DNA from: Clostridia bacterium
Lineage (GTDB): Bacteria; Bacillota; Clostridia; DUPQ01
Direction: 5' to 3'
DNA length: 46,583 nucleotides
Assembly (NCBI GenBank): GCA_030592085.1
Contig: JAUUZV010000002.1
Location: 1-46,583, forward strand
In this document: positions 35,041 to 43,444 of the stretch, piece by piece
Layout of the letters: each line of letters opens with the position of its first letter
Numbering within the stretch: position 1 is the first letter of the stretch
The notes under the pieces: generated by a model
What the model was told of the DNA's origin: nothing
What the model saw: only the letters and a program-made list of their open reading frames with translations
Databases searched by the model: none
Program-made: the position numbers and the translations under genes

Positions 35041-36135
35041 TTAATATACCTCGTTTTCAAAAAGTGTTTTTGTGGTTATGGAAATATTTCCTAAATTATT
35101 AATAATTATTTGTTTAGTAAATTGTAATTCTAAAAGACTTTTCACTCCTAAAATATATTGCGTAAATCCTTGTATCGTAAAGCGAATAGCTGCTTTTTTT
35201 GTAGTGATTATACATTGATTGTTTCTTTTAATATATGATATACCATCAATATTAATAACTATATTTTCTGGGAAATCAGATATAACTAACATTCTTTTTA
35301 CATCTAGTATTTTTGACATTTTATCTTGTATTAATTTAATACTCTCACAATCACTTTTTATGTTATCAATAATTAAAGAATCAGGAGGTGTAATTATAAC
35401 TATATTTTCCTTATTTTTATATACATTATATATATAGGCAAGTAATTCCTCTAATATAGTAAAATCATTATAGACTATTTCACTAATAAATATATCATTT
35501 TTCTTTTCTTTATATATAACATATCCACTATCTTTAATTGCCTTTATTTTATATCCTTTTTCGTAAAAAGATTGTACATATGATGCCATTAATTTATTGT
35601 CTCGTTGGCAATATAGATTATACCGTTTTGAAAAGTTCCTTCGTGCTTTTACAAGTTTCTTTGTTAATTCAACTGTACCATCGTCATTTACTACTTTCTT
35701 TTCAAGGTAACTAAGTTGTTTCATTTGATATGTTAACTCGTAGAAAGACAAGGTATTACTATATCCAAATTTTTCATAAAAGCTTGTTAAAAAGGGCGCT
35801 AGTGATGACAGAACATAACCTCTTTTATTCATTATAGTAAGTGCATGGTTTATTAGTCTTTTAGAATATCCTTTGTTACGGTATAAAGGATTAGTAGCTA
35901 CTGAACCAATTCCCCCTGCCATAATTAATGTATTGTTAAAAGTTAACTCCATTGGTTTAATCCAGATTACTGATATTAGAAATTCTTTAGAAAACATGCC
36001 ATACCAATTTATCTCATCATAATAATATTTCATGGCAAAATCTTCCTGCTTTTTAGTTAAGATAGGAAAACATTCTCTTCGAAGATCATAAAGCTGATTA
36101 TAATCAGTTTTTTTTAGTAATCGTAATTCGTCCAT
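35041..36135 (-). CDS. Eis-like GNAT N-acetyltransferase
   Basis: A 364-residue acetyl-CoA-dependent acetyltransferase of the Eis-like type: an N-terminal GNAT domain with the acetyl-CoA loop NPLYRNKGYSKRL (about residues 87-99), a second GNAT-like domain and a C-terminal sterol-carrier-like domain. Related proteins acetylate amines of aminoglycosides or peptides. In this operon, which also has a PIG-L and a NagA-type deacetylase, it could acetylate an amino sugar amine. One base separates its ATG region from the next upstream gene's stop. Confidence 0.85.
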   Translation of the reverse strand: MDELRLLKKTDYNQLYDLRRECFPILTKKQEDFAMKYYYDEINWYGMFSKEFLISVIWIKPMELTFNNTLIMAGGIGSVATNPLYRNKGYSKRLINHALTIMNKRGYVLSSLAPFLTSFYEKFGYSNTLSFYELTYQMKQLSYLEKKVVNDDGTVELTKKLVKARRNFSKRYNLYCQRDNKLMASYVQSFYEKGYKIKAIKDSGYVIYKEKKNDIFISEIVYNDFTILEELLAYIYNVYKNKENIVIITPPDSLIIDNIKSDCESIKLIQDKMSKILDVKRMLVISDFPENIVINIDGISYIKRNNQCIITTKKAAIRFTIQGFTQYILGVKSLLELQFTKQIIINNLGNISITTKTLFENEVY

Positions 36136-36136
36136 C

Positions 36137-37180
36137 TTATAACTTCACATACTCATTATTCTTTGATGAAGCATATGCTGCTTCAATAACACGTTGTATT
36201 TGAATTCCATCTGTTGCTGGAACTTCAACTTTTGTGTCTTTTAAAATCGATAGGCTAAAACTATCAATTTCTTTGGCATACATATTTCCAAATTCAACAT
36301 CAATATGTCTAGTCCTATTTTCACTTCTATCTTGTGTGGCATCATATTCTTTTGTATCATCTGAAAAAGTAACTTCAAGTGAACCTGTTTCAATTTGTGA
36401 AATAGTTCCTTCTGCTAATAAACTTCCTTTAGTTCCATAAAATTCTAATCTACATTTTGCTGCATCATCTGGAATATTAAAATTTGATTCCACATGACAT
36501 ATTGCACCATTTTCAAGTTCAACTAAAAAGGCACCTGAGTCTTCTACTTCATAATCAAAGGTCAATGTATTTGTAAGACCAGCTACTCGTTTACTTTTAT
36601 AACCTGTAATATATTGTATTAAATCTAAACAATGAACACCCATATCCATTAAAGCTCCACCACCTGATGTATTATAACTCTGTCTCCAATTTCCTGGCAT
36701 ATCAGGATACCAACATGTTAACTGTGCCCTTGCAGATACGATGTTTCCAATTTTTCCCTCTTGTACAAGCTGTTTCATTTTTTGATGATATGCGTGAAAC
36801 CTCATCATAAAACCTGTTGCTAGTTTCACGTTTTTTAATTGGCAATAATTAATTACTTCTATTCCTTCTTTTACTGTAAGACAAATAGGTTTTTCAAGTA
36901 ATATGTGTTTTCTAGCATTTGCAGCTTTTATTGCCTGTTCTTTATGATAAATAACTGGAGATGCAATATATACTGCATCAATTTCTTTATCGGCTAATAA
37001 GTCATCAATATTATCAAATGCTTTTTTTGCATTAAATTGTTCTTTAATCTCATTAGCTAAGGTCATATTAACTTCCATAACACTAATTAATTCAGCATTC
37101 TCTGATAATAAGATACCTGGAATAGTTCGCCTTCTAGCAATACCACCTGCTCCAATAACTCCCCATTTTACTTTATCCAT
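36137..37180 (-). CDS. Gfo/Idh/MocA-family oxidoreductase (second)
   Basis: A protein of 347 residues with the intact dinucleotide fold GVIGAGGIARR and the EKPICLT block; the GGGALMDMGVHCLDL motif carries the catalytic His. It resembles NAD-dependent sugar/inositol dehydrogenases. I chose the ATG at 37180 because GGAGAG lies seven bases before it and the gene then overlaps the deacetylase stop by 8 bases; the ATG at 37195 has no ribosome site. Unlike the other Gfo/Idh protein in the operon it has a full cofactor motif. It probably oxidises a sugar C-OH. Confidence 0.9.
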   Translation of the reverse strand: MDKVKWGVIGAGGIARRRTIPGILLSENAELISVMEVNMTLANEIKEQFNAKKAFDNIDDLLADKEIDAVYIASPVIYHKEQAIKAANARKHILLEKPICLTVKEGIEVINYCQLKNVKLATGFMMRFHAYHQKMKQLVQEGKIGNIVSARAQLTCWYPDMPGNWRQSYNTSGGGALMDMGVHCLDLIQYITGYKSKRVAGLTNTLTFDYEVEDSGAFLVELENGAICHVESNFNIPDDAAKCRLEFYGTKGSLLAEGTISQIETGSLEVTFSDDTKEYDATQDRSENRTRHIDVEFGNMYAKEIDSFSLSILKDTKVEVPATDGIQIQRVIEAAYASSKNNEYVKL

Positions 37181-38255
37181 GATAAATCTCTCCATTTTCT
37201 ATAACGTGATAAACTTCACCTTTTTCACTCATTATCACAATATTAGCTTTTTTTTCTTTTTTTATGCTTCCAAGTCTTTCGTCTACTCCTAATAATCTAG
37301 CTGGATTTAGTGTTGCCATTTTAACTGCCTGTGGCCATGTAATACCTGTGTGTTTAACCATGTTACATACAGCTAAATTAACACTCATCATAGACCCTGA
37401 AAGTTGTCCTAATTCATTATAGTTTAAATCTCCATCGCTATAATCATCTTTAGTACCAATAGCATCAGATATTAGAATAACTTTATCTTCACCCATTGCT
37501 CTAAAAGTTACTTTTAAAAGCAAGTCAGATACATGAACCCCTTTATTATCTGCAATAAGCTCTGCATATAAATTCTCATCAGCAAGCACGGCCTCTGCTG
37601 TACCTGTTTCATGAATATCCTTACAAGCTCTCTCTTTTGGTCCCATACCATCATATAAGTGACAAATTAATTGTATGTCTTTTAATTGCTCCTTAGTGCA
37701 ACCTGTATGGCCAGCACATGGAATCACTTCTGGTTTTGTTAATAAGAAATCAATAAATTCTCTGGAATTATCAATATCAGGTGAAATCATCCAAATTTTT
37801 ATTTTTCCTTGACCAGCTTTGTATATAGCTTCATATTCATCTTTATCTACACTTCTTACATTTCTTGTATCTGCTCCATATTCTTTATTAACAAAAGGTC
37901 CTTCGCAATTAATTCCTAGAATTGCATCATCTTTTACTTTAACAATCTTTTTTACTCCCTCTTCAAACAAATCTCTTGGCATGTTATATCCAATTGTTGG
38001 ACAAATACCTAAAGTTCCTCGTTTTTTATGACCTTTTAATGCAGTAATAGGATCATAAGCAAATAATTGTCCTTGCCCACCATGACAATGAATATCAATA
38101 AATCCTGGAGTAACTAATTGTCCTTTTGCATCAATTACTTCACCTTTAAAAACTTTATCTTTTGAAATTGTTTGAATCAATCCATTCTTTAAGTATAAAT
38201 TACCAACAATTATTTTATCTTCTAATACAATTCTGCCATTAATTACATTCAGCAT
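37173..38255 (-). CDS. nagA: NagA-like N-acetyl amino-sugar-phosphate deacetylase, divergent
   Basis: A 360-residue amidohydrolase-superfamily deacetylase. HCHGG with H56/H58, E118 in CEGPF, H183 in AGHTG, H199 in ICHLYDG and the Asp in LISDAIG form the expected metal/catalytic set. It differs from standard NagA: the usual HLFNAMPPxHHR block reads HLYDGMGPKERA, losing the His-His-Arg phosphate/substrate contacts. NagA removes the acetyl group of N-acetylglucosamine-6-phosphate. This one may use a different amino sugar. Its start overlaps the upstream gene by 17 bases and has only a weak ribosome site, so coupling is likely. Confidence 0.82.
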   Translation of the reverse strand: MLNVINGRIVLEDKIIVGNLYLKNGLIQTISKDKVFKGEVIDAKGQLVTPGFIDIHCHGGQGQLFAYDPITALKGHKKRGTLGICPTIGYNMPRDLFEEGVKKIVKVKDDAILGINCEGPFVNKEYGADTRNVRSVDKDEYEAIYKAGQGKIKIWMISPDIDNSREFIDFLLTKPEVIPCAGHTGCTKEQLKDIQLICHLYDGMGPKERACKDIHETGTAEAVLADENLYAELIADNKGVHVSDLLLKVTFRAMGEDKVILISDAIGTKDDYSDGDLNYNELGQLSGSMMSVNLAVCNMVKHTGITWPQAVKMATLNPARLLGVDERLGSIKKEKKANIVIMSEKGEVYHVIENGEIYHG

Positions 38256-39189
38256 GGAGTGGCCCCGCTAATTCTTTTAAGAAAAACAATTTTCCTGGAA
38301 GTGTTGGCATAAAGGTTGAAGGTATCCACATATCGGGGCCATATCTTAACGTCATCCAAAAAGACATACCCTGCCACATCATTCCTCTTCCTAGTGTGCC
38401 ATCACATCCACCAATTATTTTGTCAGATTGCAAAAATAATCCTGGTCCAATTGTATTTGCTCTACAAGGAACTAGTGATGTTCTGCTTTTAAAACTTGTA
38501 ATAGCATTTTGCTCAATCGTTAAAGGATGTAACATTGCACCAATTCTATGTGTTTGTTTTTTCCACTCTTCCACACTGTCAAACTCACTTGCAAATTGAG
38601 GTTCCCAGAAAGCAATATGGCACATTCTTCCAATCCCAAATACTGTCACCAATTTAGCACCTTCATTTTTAAGCTTGCTTATTTTCTCAGCATAAGTAGG
38701 CAAATTATCTTTTGTTGCAAAATTTCGATGACTAACTGGAACTGTTAAATCTCCAAGTGGTCCATAAAAAGCATCAATCATTGCATTTTGAAAAGAGGCT
38801 GGATCATCTGATTCTAATGTATTTCCATCACTATCAGACCATTCATCCATGTTAAATCCATATACGTGTTTAGCATCAACTTGCCATTCTGTTAGAAAAT
38901 AGACAGCCCATTTGTACATACCCATGGGTCCAACTGGTAGAATCATTGCTAGTTTTTGATTATTCTCTCCAGTTGCTTTTATCTCCATTGCAATTTCATG
39001 ACCCATCATCATGTCAAAATCATGAATAGACTCACACATTACTGGTGTGAATTCATCATTCCAAAAAGATTGTCTTTCTAAGACATTTGCAGGATCGATT
39101 GAACAGCATTTGTCAATTTTTTCAAAGTTCCATCCTTTAGGGTAAAACCCTTCTAGTAATGAACCTTTCACAGTATTAATAAAATTCAT
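38239..39189 (-). CDS. NagB-like glucosamine-6-phosphate isomerase family protein, catalytic Asp missing
   Basis: A protein of 316 residues related to the sugar-phosphate isomerase/deaminase NagB, which converts glucosamine-6-phosphate to fructose-6-phosphate and ammonia. D115 in FNMDEW matches the proton-transfer Asp72 of E. coli NagB. The second motif, normally GVDGHIAFNEP, reads GRMCHIAFWEP: His191 and Glu196 are kept but the Asp is Met189 and Gly is Cys190. I use the ATG at 39189, eight bases after AAAGGAG; an upstream in-frame ATG at 39267 would run into the previous gene. The altered triad suggests a different substrate or a non-deaminating reaction. Confidence 0.8.
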   Translation of the reverse strand: MNFINTVKGSLLEGFYPKGWNFEKIDKCCSIDPANVLERQSFWNDEFTPVMCESIHDFDMMMGHEIAMEIKATGENNQKLAMILPVGPMGMYKWAVYFLTEWQVDAKHVYGFNMDEWSDSDGNTLESDDPASFQNAMIDAFYGPLGDLTVPVSHRNFATKDNLPTYAEKISKLKNEGAKLVTVFGIGRMCHIAFWEPQFASEFDSVEEWKKQTHRIGAMLHPLTIEQNAITSFKSRTSLVPCRANTIGPGLFLQSDKIIGGCDGTLGRGMMWQGMSFWMTLRYGPDMWIPSTFMPTLPGKLFFLKELAGPLHAECN

Positions 39190-39202
39190 ATATTTTACTC
39201 CT

Positions 39203-39907
39203 TTATGGTAATAATCTCTTGGTTGTTCCTCGCGGCCAAGTATGACAACTTCTAAATGCTTCAGCATATGCTACATTGCATTGTAACCCTCTAAACTTAG
39301 ATACTGTTTTTGCAAAATCTAAAAAATTTATTTCATCATGATCGCTCATCCATTTTATCTGGCTCTCATGTTTGTCAAGAGCTTTAAGTTTTTTGTCAAT
39401 GTACTTTGTTATATCAACATACTCTTCTGGTTGAAAATTTATTCCTGCTAATGTGTCCATATAATATATAGGGACAATGCCAGTAGCTTTTGATTGTGTT
39501 TCATAATGGGGTACAGAGACAGAAAAAGAAGCATCAAACACTATTTGACTAGTTTGACGATGGTCTTCCATATAATCATCAGGATCATGAGTAATAATTA
39601 AATCAGGATTAACCTGTCTAATCACCTCAATCACTTTTAAAACCGTATCTTCATTAGAAGCTTTAACAAGTAAATCAGGTACATCGATTGAAAAAACTTT
39701 AATAACACCTAAAACCTTGGCAGCTTCATTTGCTTCTTTTTCTCTTATTACTCGTAATTCATCTGGTTTAATAATTGCATGGCCTTTATCACCGTTTGCA
39801 ATGTTACACATATATACTTCATGCCCTTCATCTTGATATCTAGCTAATGTACCACCACAACCAATTTCAAGATCATCAGGATGACAGCCAATGGCTAATA
39901 TTTTCAT
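39203..39907 (-). CDS. PIG-L family deacetylase
   Basis: A 234-residue zinc deacetylase of the LmbE/PIG-L family. The metal motif is GCHPDDLEIGCGG (His-Pro-Asp-Asp, residues 8-20), and HDPDDYMEDHR holds the second His. Members remove acetyl from N-acetylglucosamine units in GlcNAc-PI, mycothiol, bacillithiol (BshB) or chitobiose. Its gene is followed by the NagB-like gene with 13 bases between. Ribosome site GGTGAG precedes the ATG. With a NagA-type deacetylase also present, the operon has two unrelated ways to deacetylate, so the substrates probably differ. Confidence 0.92.
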   Translation of the reverse strand: MKILAIGCHPDDLEIGCGGTLARYQDEGHEVYMCNIANGDKGHAIIKPDELRVIREKEANEAAKVLGVIKVFSIDVPDLLVKASNEDTVLKVIEVIRQVNPDLIITHDPDDYMEDHRQTSQIVFDASFSVSVPHYETQSKATGIVPIYYMDTLAGINFQPEEYVDITKYIDKKLKALDKHESQIKWMSDHDEINFLDFAKTVSKFRGLQCNVAYAEAFRSCHTWPRGTTKRLLP

Positions 39908-39919
39908 TTTCTCACCTTC

Positions 39920-41191
39920 TTATACTAAATGTTTCTGTATAACTTTTATAAAAGCATCAATACAACGTTGGATGTGAGTTTCTTCCCATGATGGATGTAA
40001 AAATAAATTAATTGTTCTATCTCTTAATGAATTTGCAACATCACAATGTACTTCGTCATATTGTACACTTTTCTTATCAGTGTATTCACGTGATTTAAAT
40101 GGGAATTTGTGTTGACCAAATCCATTTAACTCTTTGTACGCTTTTTCCATATATGCTTCTGGCCATTGGATACCATAACATGGTATTCCCATTCCTTGAA
40201 GTTCTTTAATGATTTCTGTAGCATCTACATCTAAAATATCAGTAGCTAAAATCATTGGATACCACCAATAAGCATTCTTTCTACTTTCTGTATTTACAGG
40301 TAATTTACTAATTCCTCTTTGGTTTTTAAAAGCTTTGTCATACATGTCGGCATATTTGAATCGTCTAGCTAAATTCCATTTATCAAATCTTTTTAATTCA
40401 TTTAAACCAATAATTGACTGAATTTCAGTCATCCTATAATTAAATCCCACTCTATTATGTATATAAGGTAGTTTTTCTTCTAATGCTAACATGTTCATTC
40501 TCTCTTTTACATCATAACCATGGTCTCTAAACGAACGACATTCCCAAGCTAAGTCCTCATCATTTGTTACAACCATTCCACCTTCTCCTCCAGTGGTAAA
40601 ATGTTTGCTTTGACAAAAACTAAAACAACCAGCATCTCCTATAACACCCGCTTTAACTCCATTATATTCTCCTCCAAAACATTGAGCACAATCTTCAATT
40701 ACTTTTAAATCATTTTCTCTAGCAAATTCCATAACTGGTCCCATGTCTGTCATAACTCCATATAAATGAACCACAATAATAGCTTTAGTTCTCTTTGTTA
40801 GTAGTCCTTCTAGTAATGATGGATCTAAAGTATGATCTTCTGTTACATCACAAAAAACAGGAATTGCGCCTGCTTGAACAATTGCAAATGATGAAGCAAT
40901 AAATGAATAAGATGGCACAATAACCTCGTCTCCTGGTCCTATATTCATACTAGCTAGGGCAATATGTAAAGCTGCGGTTCCATTTGTACACGACATAGCA
41001 TATTTAGCGCCGTTCCATTTTGCCCATTCTTTTTCAAACTCCATACCCTTTGGTCCTGTCCAATAATTAACTTTTCCATTTAGTATTGGTTCTTGTATGT
41101 CTTTTGCAGTTTCGCTTGCAAATTGTGGCCACATTGGGAATCCTAATTCCTCAATACCTGCCCCATTCATAACTTTCTTTTTTTCTCCCAT
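39920..41191 (-). CDS. DegT/DnrJ/EryC1-family sugar aminotransferase
   Basis: A 423-residue PLP enzyme with Schiff-base K196 in CQSKHFTTGGEGG, D167 in VIEDCAQ and the family's TNGTAAL phosphate loop (69-75). Such enzymes aminate keto-sugars or keto-cyclitols from glutamate or glutamine, as in perosamine, kanosamine (NtdA) or 2-deoxy-scyllo-inosose pathways. GGGAGG precedes the ATG. Combined with the Gfo/Idh dehydrogenases it could form a dehydrogenase/transaminase pair like NtdC/NtdA. Run backwards it could deaminate an amino sugar. Confidence 0.92.
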   Translation of the reverse strand: MGEKKKVMNGAGIEELGFPMWPQFASETAKDIQEPILNGKVNYWTGPKGMEFEKEWAKWNGAKYAMSCTNGTAALHIALASMNIGPGDEVIVPSYSFIASSFAIVQAGAIPVFCDVTEDHTLDPSLLEGLLTKRTKAIIVVHLYGVMTDMGPVMEFARENDLKVIEDCAQCFGGEYNGVKAGVIGDAGCFSFCQSKHFTTGGEGGMVVTNDEDLAWECRSFRDHGYDVKERMNMLALEEKLPYIHNRVGFNYRMTEIQSIIGLNELKRFDKWNLARRFKYADMYDKAFKNQRGISKLPVNTESRKNAYWWYPMILATDILDVDATEIIKELQGMGIPCYGIQWPEAYMEKAYKELNGFGQHKFPFKSREYTDKKSVQYDEVHCDVANSLRDRTINLFLHPSWEETHIQRCIDAFIKVIQKHLV

Positions 41192-41195
41192 GTTT

Positions 41196-41645
41196 TTATC
41201 CTCCCTTGATTTCTTTTTTAGTAACGACTAATCGGCACACTGCTTTATGGCAGTTTGATAAATCAATCATATATGTAAACCCTAAAGGTTCAAGTACTCT
41301 TCTATATAATAAATCACAATGTTCACAGTAATCTTCATATGGACTCATGTGTGATAATTGGTTAAGCATTCCTTTTGACGGACAATGATGCATGTTTATT
41401 TCAATCGTTTCACTTTCCTCATCTAAAATCATTGTAAAATCAGCAGCTTCTTCATTTAATGCTTTTTCCCAATAATCATAACATCCTCTTATTCCTTTAT
41501 CTTCAACTTGTTTTTTTAAACTATTAGTTAAGTACAAGTCTGATAGGGTTTCCCAAAACTTAACAACTTCGCGTTTACCACCTTTTTTATTTAAATATTT
41601 AAATCCCTCTGAGTAAGCTGGGATAAACTGAGTACATGAAATCAT
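41196..41645 (-). CDS. Small Cys/His-rich protein, unknown; paralog of its neighbour
   Basis: A 149-residue soluble protein with a cluster of possible metal ligands: H86/H87/C88 in NMHHCPS, C107, H109 and C110 in YCEHC, and C132, H133 and C137 in NCHKAVC. It is not recognised with certainty. The overall plan (helical N-terminal half, CP motif, Tyr-Cys region) recalls the L-2-amino-thiazoline-4-carboxylate hydrolase family, but that is a weak guess. The ATG overlaps the neighbour's stop (ATGA) with GGAGGG upstream. Position among amino-sugar enzymes suggests a hydrolase or metal-binding accessory protein. Confidence 0.7.
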   Translation of the reverse strand: MISCTQFIPAYSEGFKYLNKKGGKREVVKFWETLSDLYLTNSLKKQVEDKGIRGCYDYWEKALNEEAADFTMILDEESETIEINMHHCPSKGMLNQLSHMSPYEDYCEHCDLLYRRVLEPLGFTYMIDLSNCHKAVCRLVVTKKEIKGG

Positions 41646-42112
41646 CTATTATCCCTCCTAGTAAATACATGGCTACTTTTCCCTGAGGATTTATCAAATG
41701 ATTTTAACTCATAGATAAAAGGTGTTTTTTCACAAATGCTTTGATAAACAGTTCTATATGTTTCAATATATACAGTGGAAGGGATTTTTCCTTTACTGAG
41801 TATATATGTCATACCTGGACAGCTATTTATTGAAAATTCTAATTTATCTACTGTTGCACTTATTTTTATTTCCCATTTTTCCTTTTTATACAATTCTTTA
41901 ATATATGTTTCCAGAGGCTGTATATTCCCCTTTTTTAATTGGTCAATTAATGGTTTGTGATAAACTTTTGAAAAATCATTTAAATATTCTATGACACCTT
42001 CATTTCCATAGTTCTCTAAAATATAGTCAAGTAACATATTCATTGATAAATGAAAATCTTTGTGATAATATTCATTGTCAGCTGCTCTGACATCAAGAAT
42101 CTTTAAAGCCAT
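41642..42112 (-). CDS. Small protein, unknown; degenerate paralog of the Cys/His-rich neighbour
   Basis: A 156-residue soluble protein that aligns by eye with the downstream 149-residue protein over the last two-thirds: the SCPG motif (C98) matches HCPS, and a Tyr-rich helix with C127 matches YCEHC. The other Cys/His residues are lost, so the metal site, if one exists, is not shared. The pair might form a heterodimer with one active and one supporting chain. GGAG lies seven bases before the ATG. No family is recognised with confidence. Confidence 0.7.
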   Translation of the reverse strand: MALKILDVRAADNEYYHKDFHLSMNMLLDYILENYGNEGVIEYLNDFSKVYHKPLIDQLKKGNIQPLETYIKELYKKEKWEIKISATVDKLEFSINSCPGMTYILSKGKIPSTVYIETYRTVYQSICEKTPFIYELKSFDKSSGKSSHVFTRRDNR

Positions 42113-42114
42113 TA

Positions 42115-43434
42115 TTATTCTCCAATAATTTTATCTTTAATATAATCTACTAAGAAATCTCCTGCTTTATATATTAATTGAGAAGACCAGGCAGTCCGTA
42201 CTTCATATCCGCCTTGTGAATATGCTTCTTCTTTTGGAATATATCCTGACTGTGAATTAGCCAATCCAATAATCATGGTATTATTTTGTTTGGTTTCTTC
42301 CTTAACTGCTAATCCAAACTCCACATAAACTTCTCCAGGAAAAGTAACAAAAGCGAAATTATCCATAAACATTCCTTGTATCACTGTCTCGTACGTTGTT
42401 TCTGTTCTCTTGTTCATAGCTAAAACCATTTTTGCATATGTTTTATCAGGAATACCATCAAACATATCTTCTTCTTTTTCTTTATCTCTAATCATTACCA
42501 TATTTGCCCATTTTATTTCTTCTTCTTTAATAGGTCGTAATGGGAGGTGTAATATTTTTGAAACAAATTTCACATTTCCTGTTACATTGATTGCTTTATC
42601 AATGTTTTCTCTAGCATATATTCCTAATTTTTTCCCAATTCTTTTAGTTTCTCTAAAATCACGCCACTGGTCTGGTTTTTCAAAATTTAAATGATTAATA
42701 TTTCCTTCTGCTCCATTTGCAAAAAGAACAACCAATTGATTCCCATAAAATTCTTTTAATTGTTTATCAAGACTATCTATATAATCTCTAGAAATTAGCC
42801 AATCTAATCCAACTAATATTGCTGGATGTAAAGTGAAGTTAACTAAAACTCCAATTAGTTGTTTCTTATCATTCCATACACTTAAAGTAATCAACTCAGG
42901 ATCTATTGGTCCAGTAGTTCCAATAATGTCATCAATAGCAAATTTTTCAAAATTCATAACAATATCACCATTTTTTCTTATTAACCTTCTGTTGAAACTT
43001 AAATCAGTAACTAATGTTTTCCCTGTTTTTAAAGTGACTTCACTAAATTCTTGTTGATTTAATTTGACTATCTCCTTTAAAACTTTTTTTTCAATTTTAT
43101 CTAAATATATATCAATAGCTTTTTCAATGCCATGATACATTCTCATACAAGTATCAGGTCCTGAATGAGTGTGAGTTGCGAACATTATAATGTTTTCAAA
43201 AGGAATATCTGTGTTATTGGAAATAACTTTTTTCATTGATGTACATGTATCATATTTTAAACCAACCACATCATATCCTAACAAACATATTTTTTTAGTA
43301 CCATCGTTTAAAATCATAACATTACAATATATGTCGTCATGAACTCCACGCACTTTATTATCGCTTCTTACATTTCCTCCCATAGGTGTTCCAATGGACG
43401 GTGTGATTTTTACTTTTCCCATAATTGCTTTCAT
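42115..43434 (-). CDS. Neutral ceramidase-fold (NEUT/ALK) amidohydrolase, no signal peptide
   Basis: A protein of 439 residues matching the N-terminal domain of neutral/alkaline ceramidases. Candidate zinc ligands, counting from the ATG at 43434, are H90 in ATHTHSGPD, H203 in FTLHPAIL, E368 in FPGEVYV and Y398 in SQSGYIPKEE, in the order known for Pseudomonas ceramidase. NGAEGNINH is also present. The C-terminal Ig-like domain and the secretion signal of true ceramidases are missing, so it acts inside the cell, likely on an N-acyl bond of a sugar. The ATG at 43434 has GAGG eight bases upstream; the GTG at 43443 has none. Confidence 0.85.
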   Translation of the reverse strand: MKAIMGKVKITPSIGTPMGGNVRSDNKVRGVHDDIYCNVMILNDGTKKICLLGYDVVGLKYDTCTSMKKVISNNTDIPFENIIMFATHTHSGPDTCMRMYHGIEKAIDIYLDKIEKKVLKEIVKLNQQEFSEVTLKTGKTLVTDLSFNRRLIRKNGDIVMNFEKFAIDDIIGTTGPIDPELITLSVWNDKKQLIGVLVNFTLHPAILVGLDWLISRDYIDSLDKQLKEFYGNQLVVLFANGAEGNINHLNFEKPDQWRDFRETKRIGKKLGIYARENIDKAINVTGNVKFVSKILHLPLRPIKEEEIKWANMVMIRDKEKEEDMFDGIPDKTYAKMVLAMNKRTETTYETVIQGMFMDNFAFVTFPGEVYVEFGLAVKEETKQNNTMIIGLANSQSGYIPKEEAYSQGGYEVRTAWSSQLIYKAGDFLVDYIKDKIIGE

Positions 43435-43444
43435 TTTTTCCACC

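Noticed and set aside
39190..39267. Upstream start extending the NagB-like protein by 26 residues
   Set aside because: The extension would overlap the PIG-L gene, and the ATG at 39189 has a well-placed AAAGGAG.
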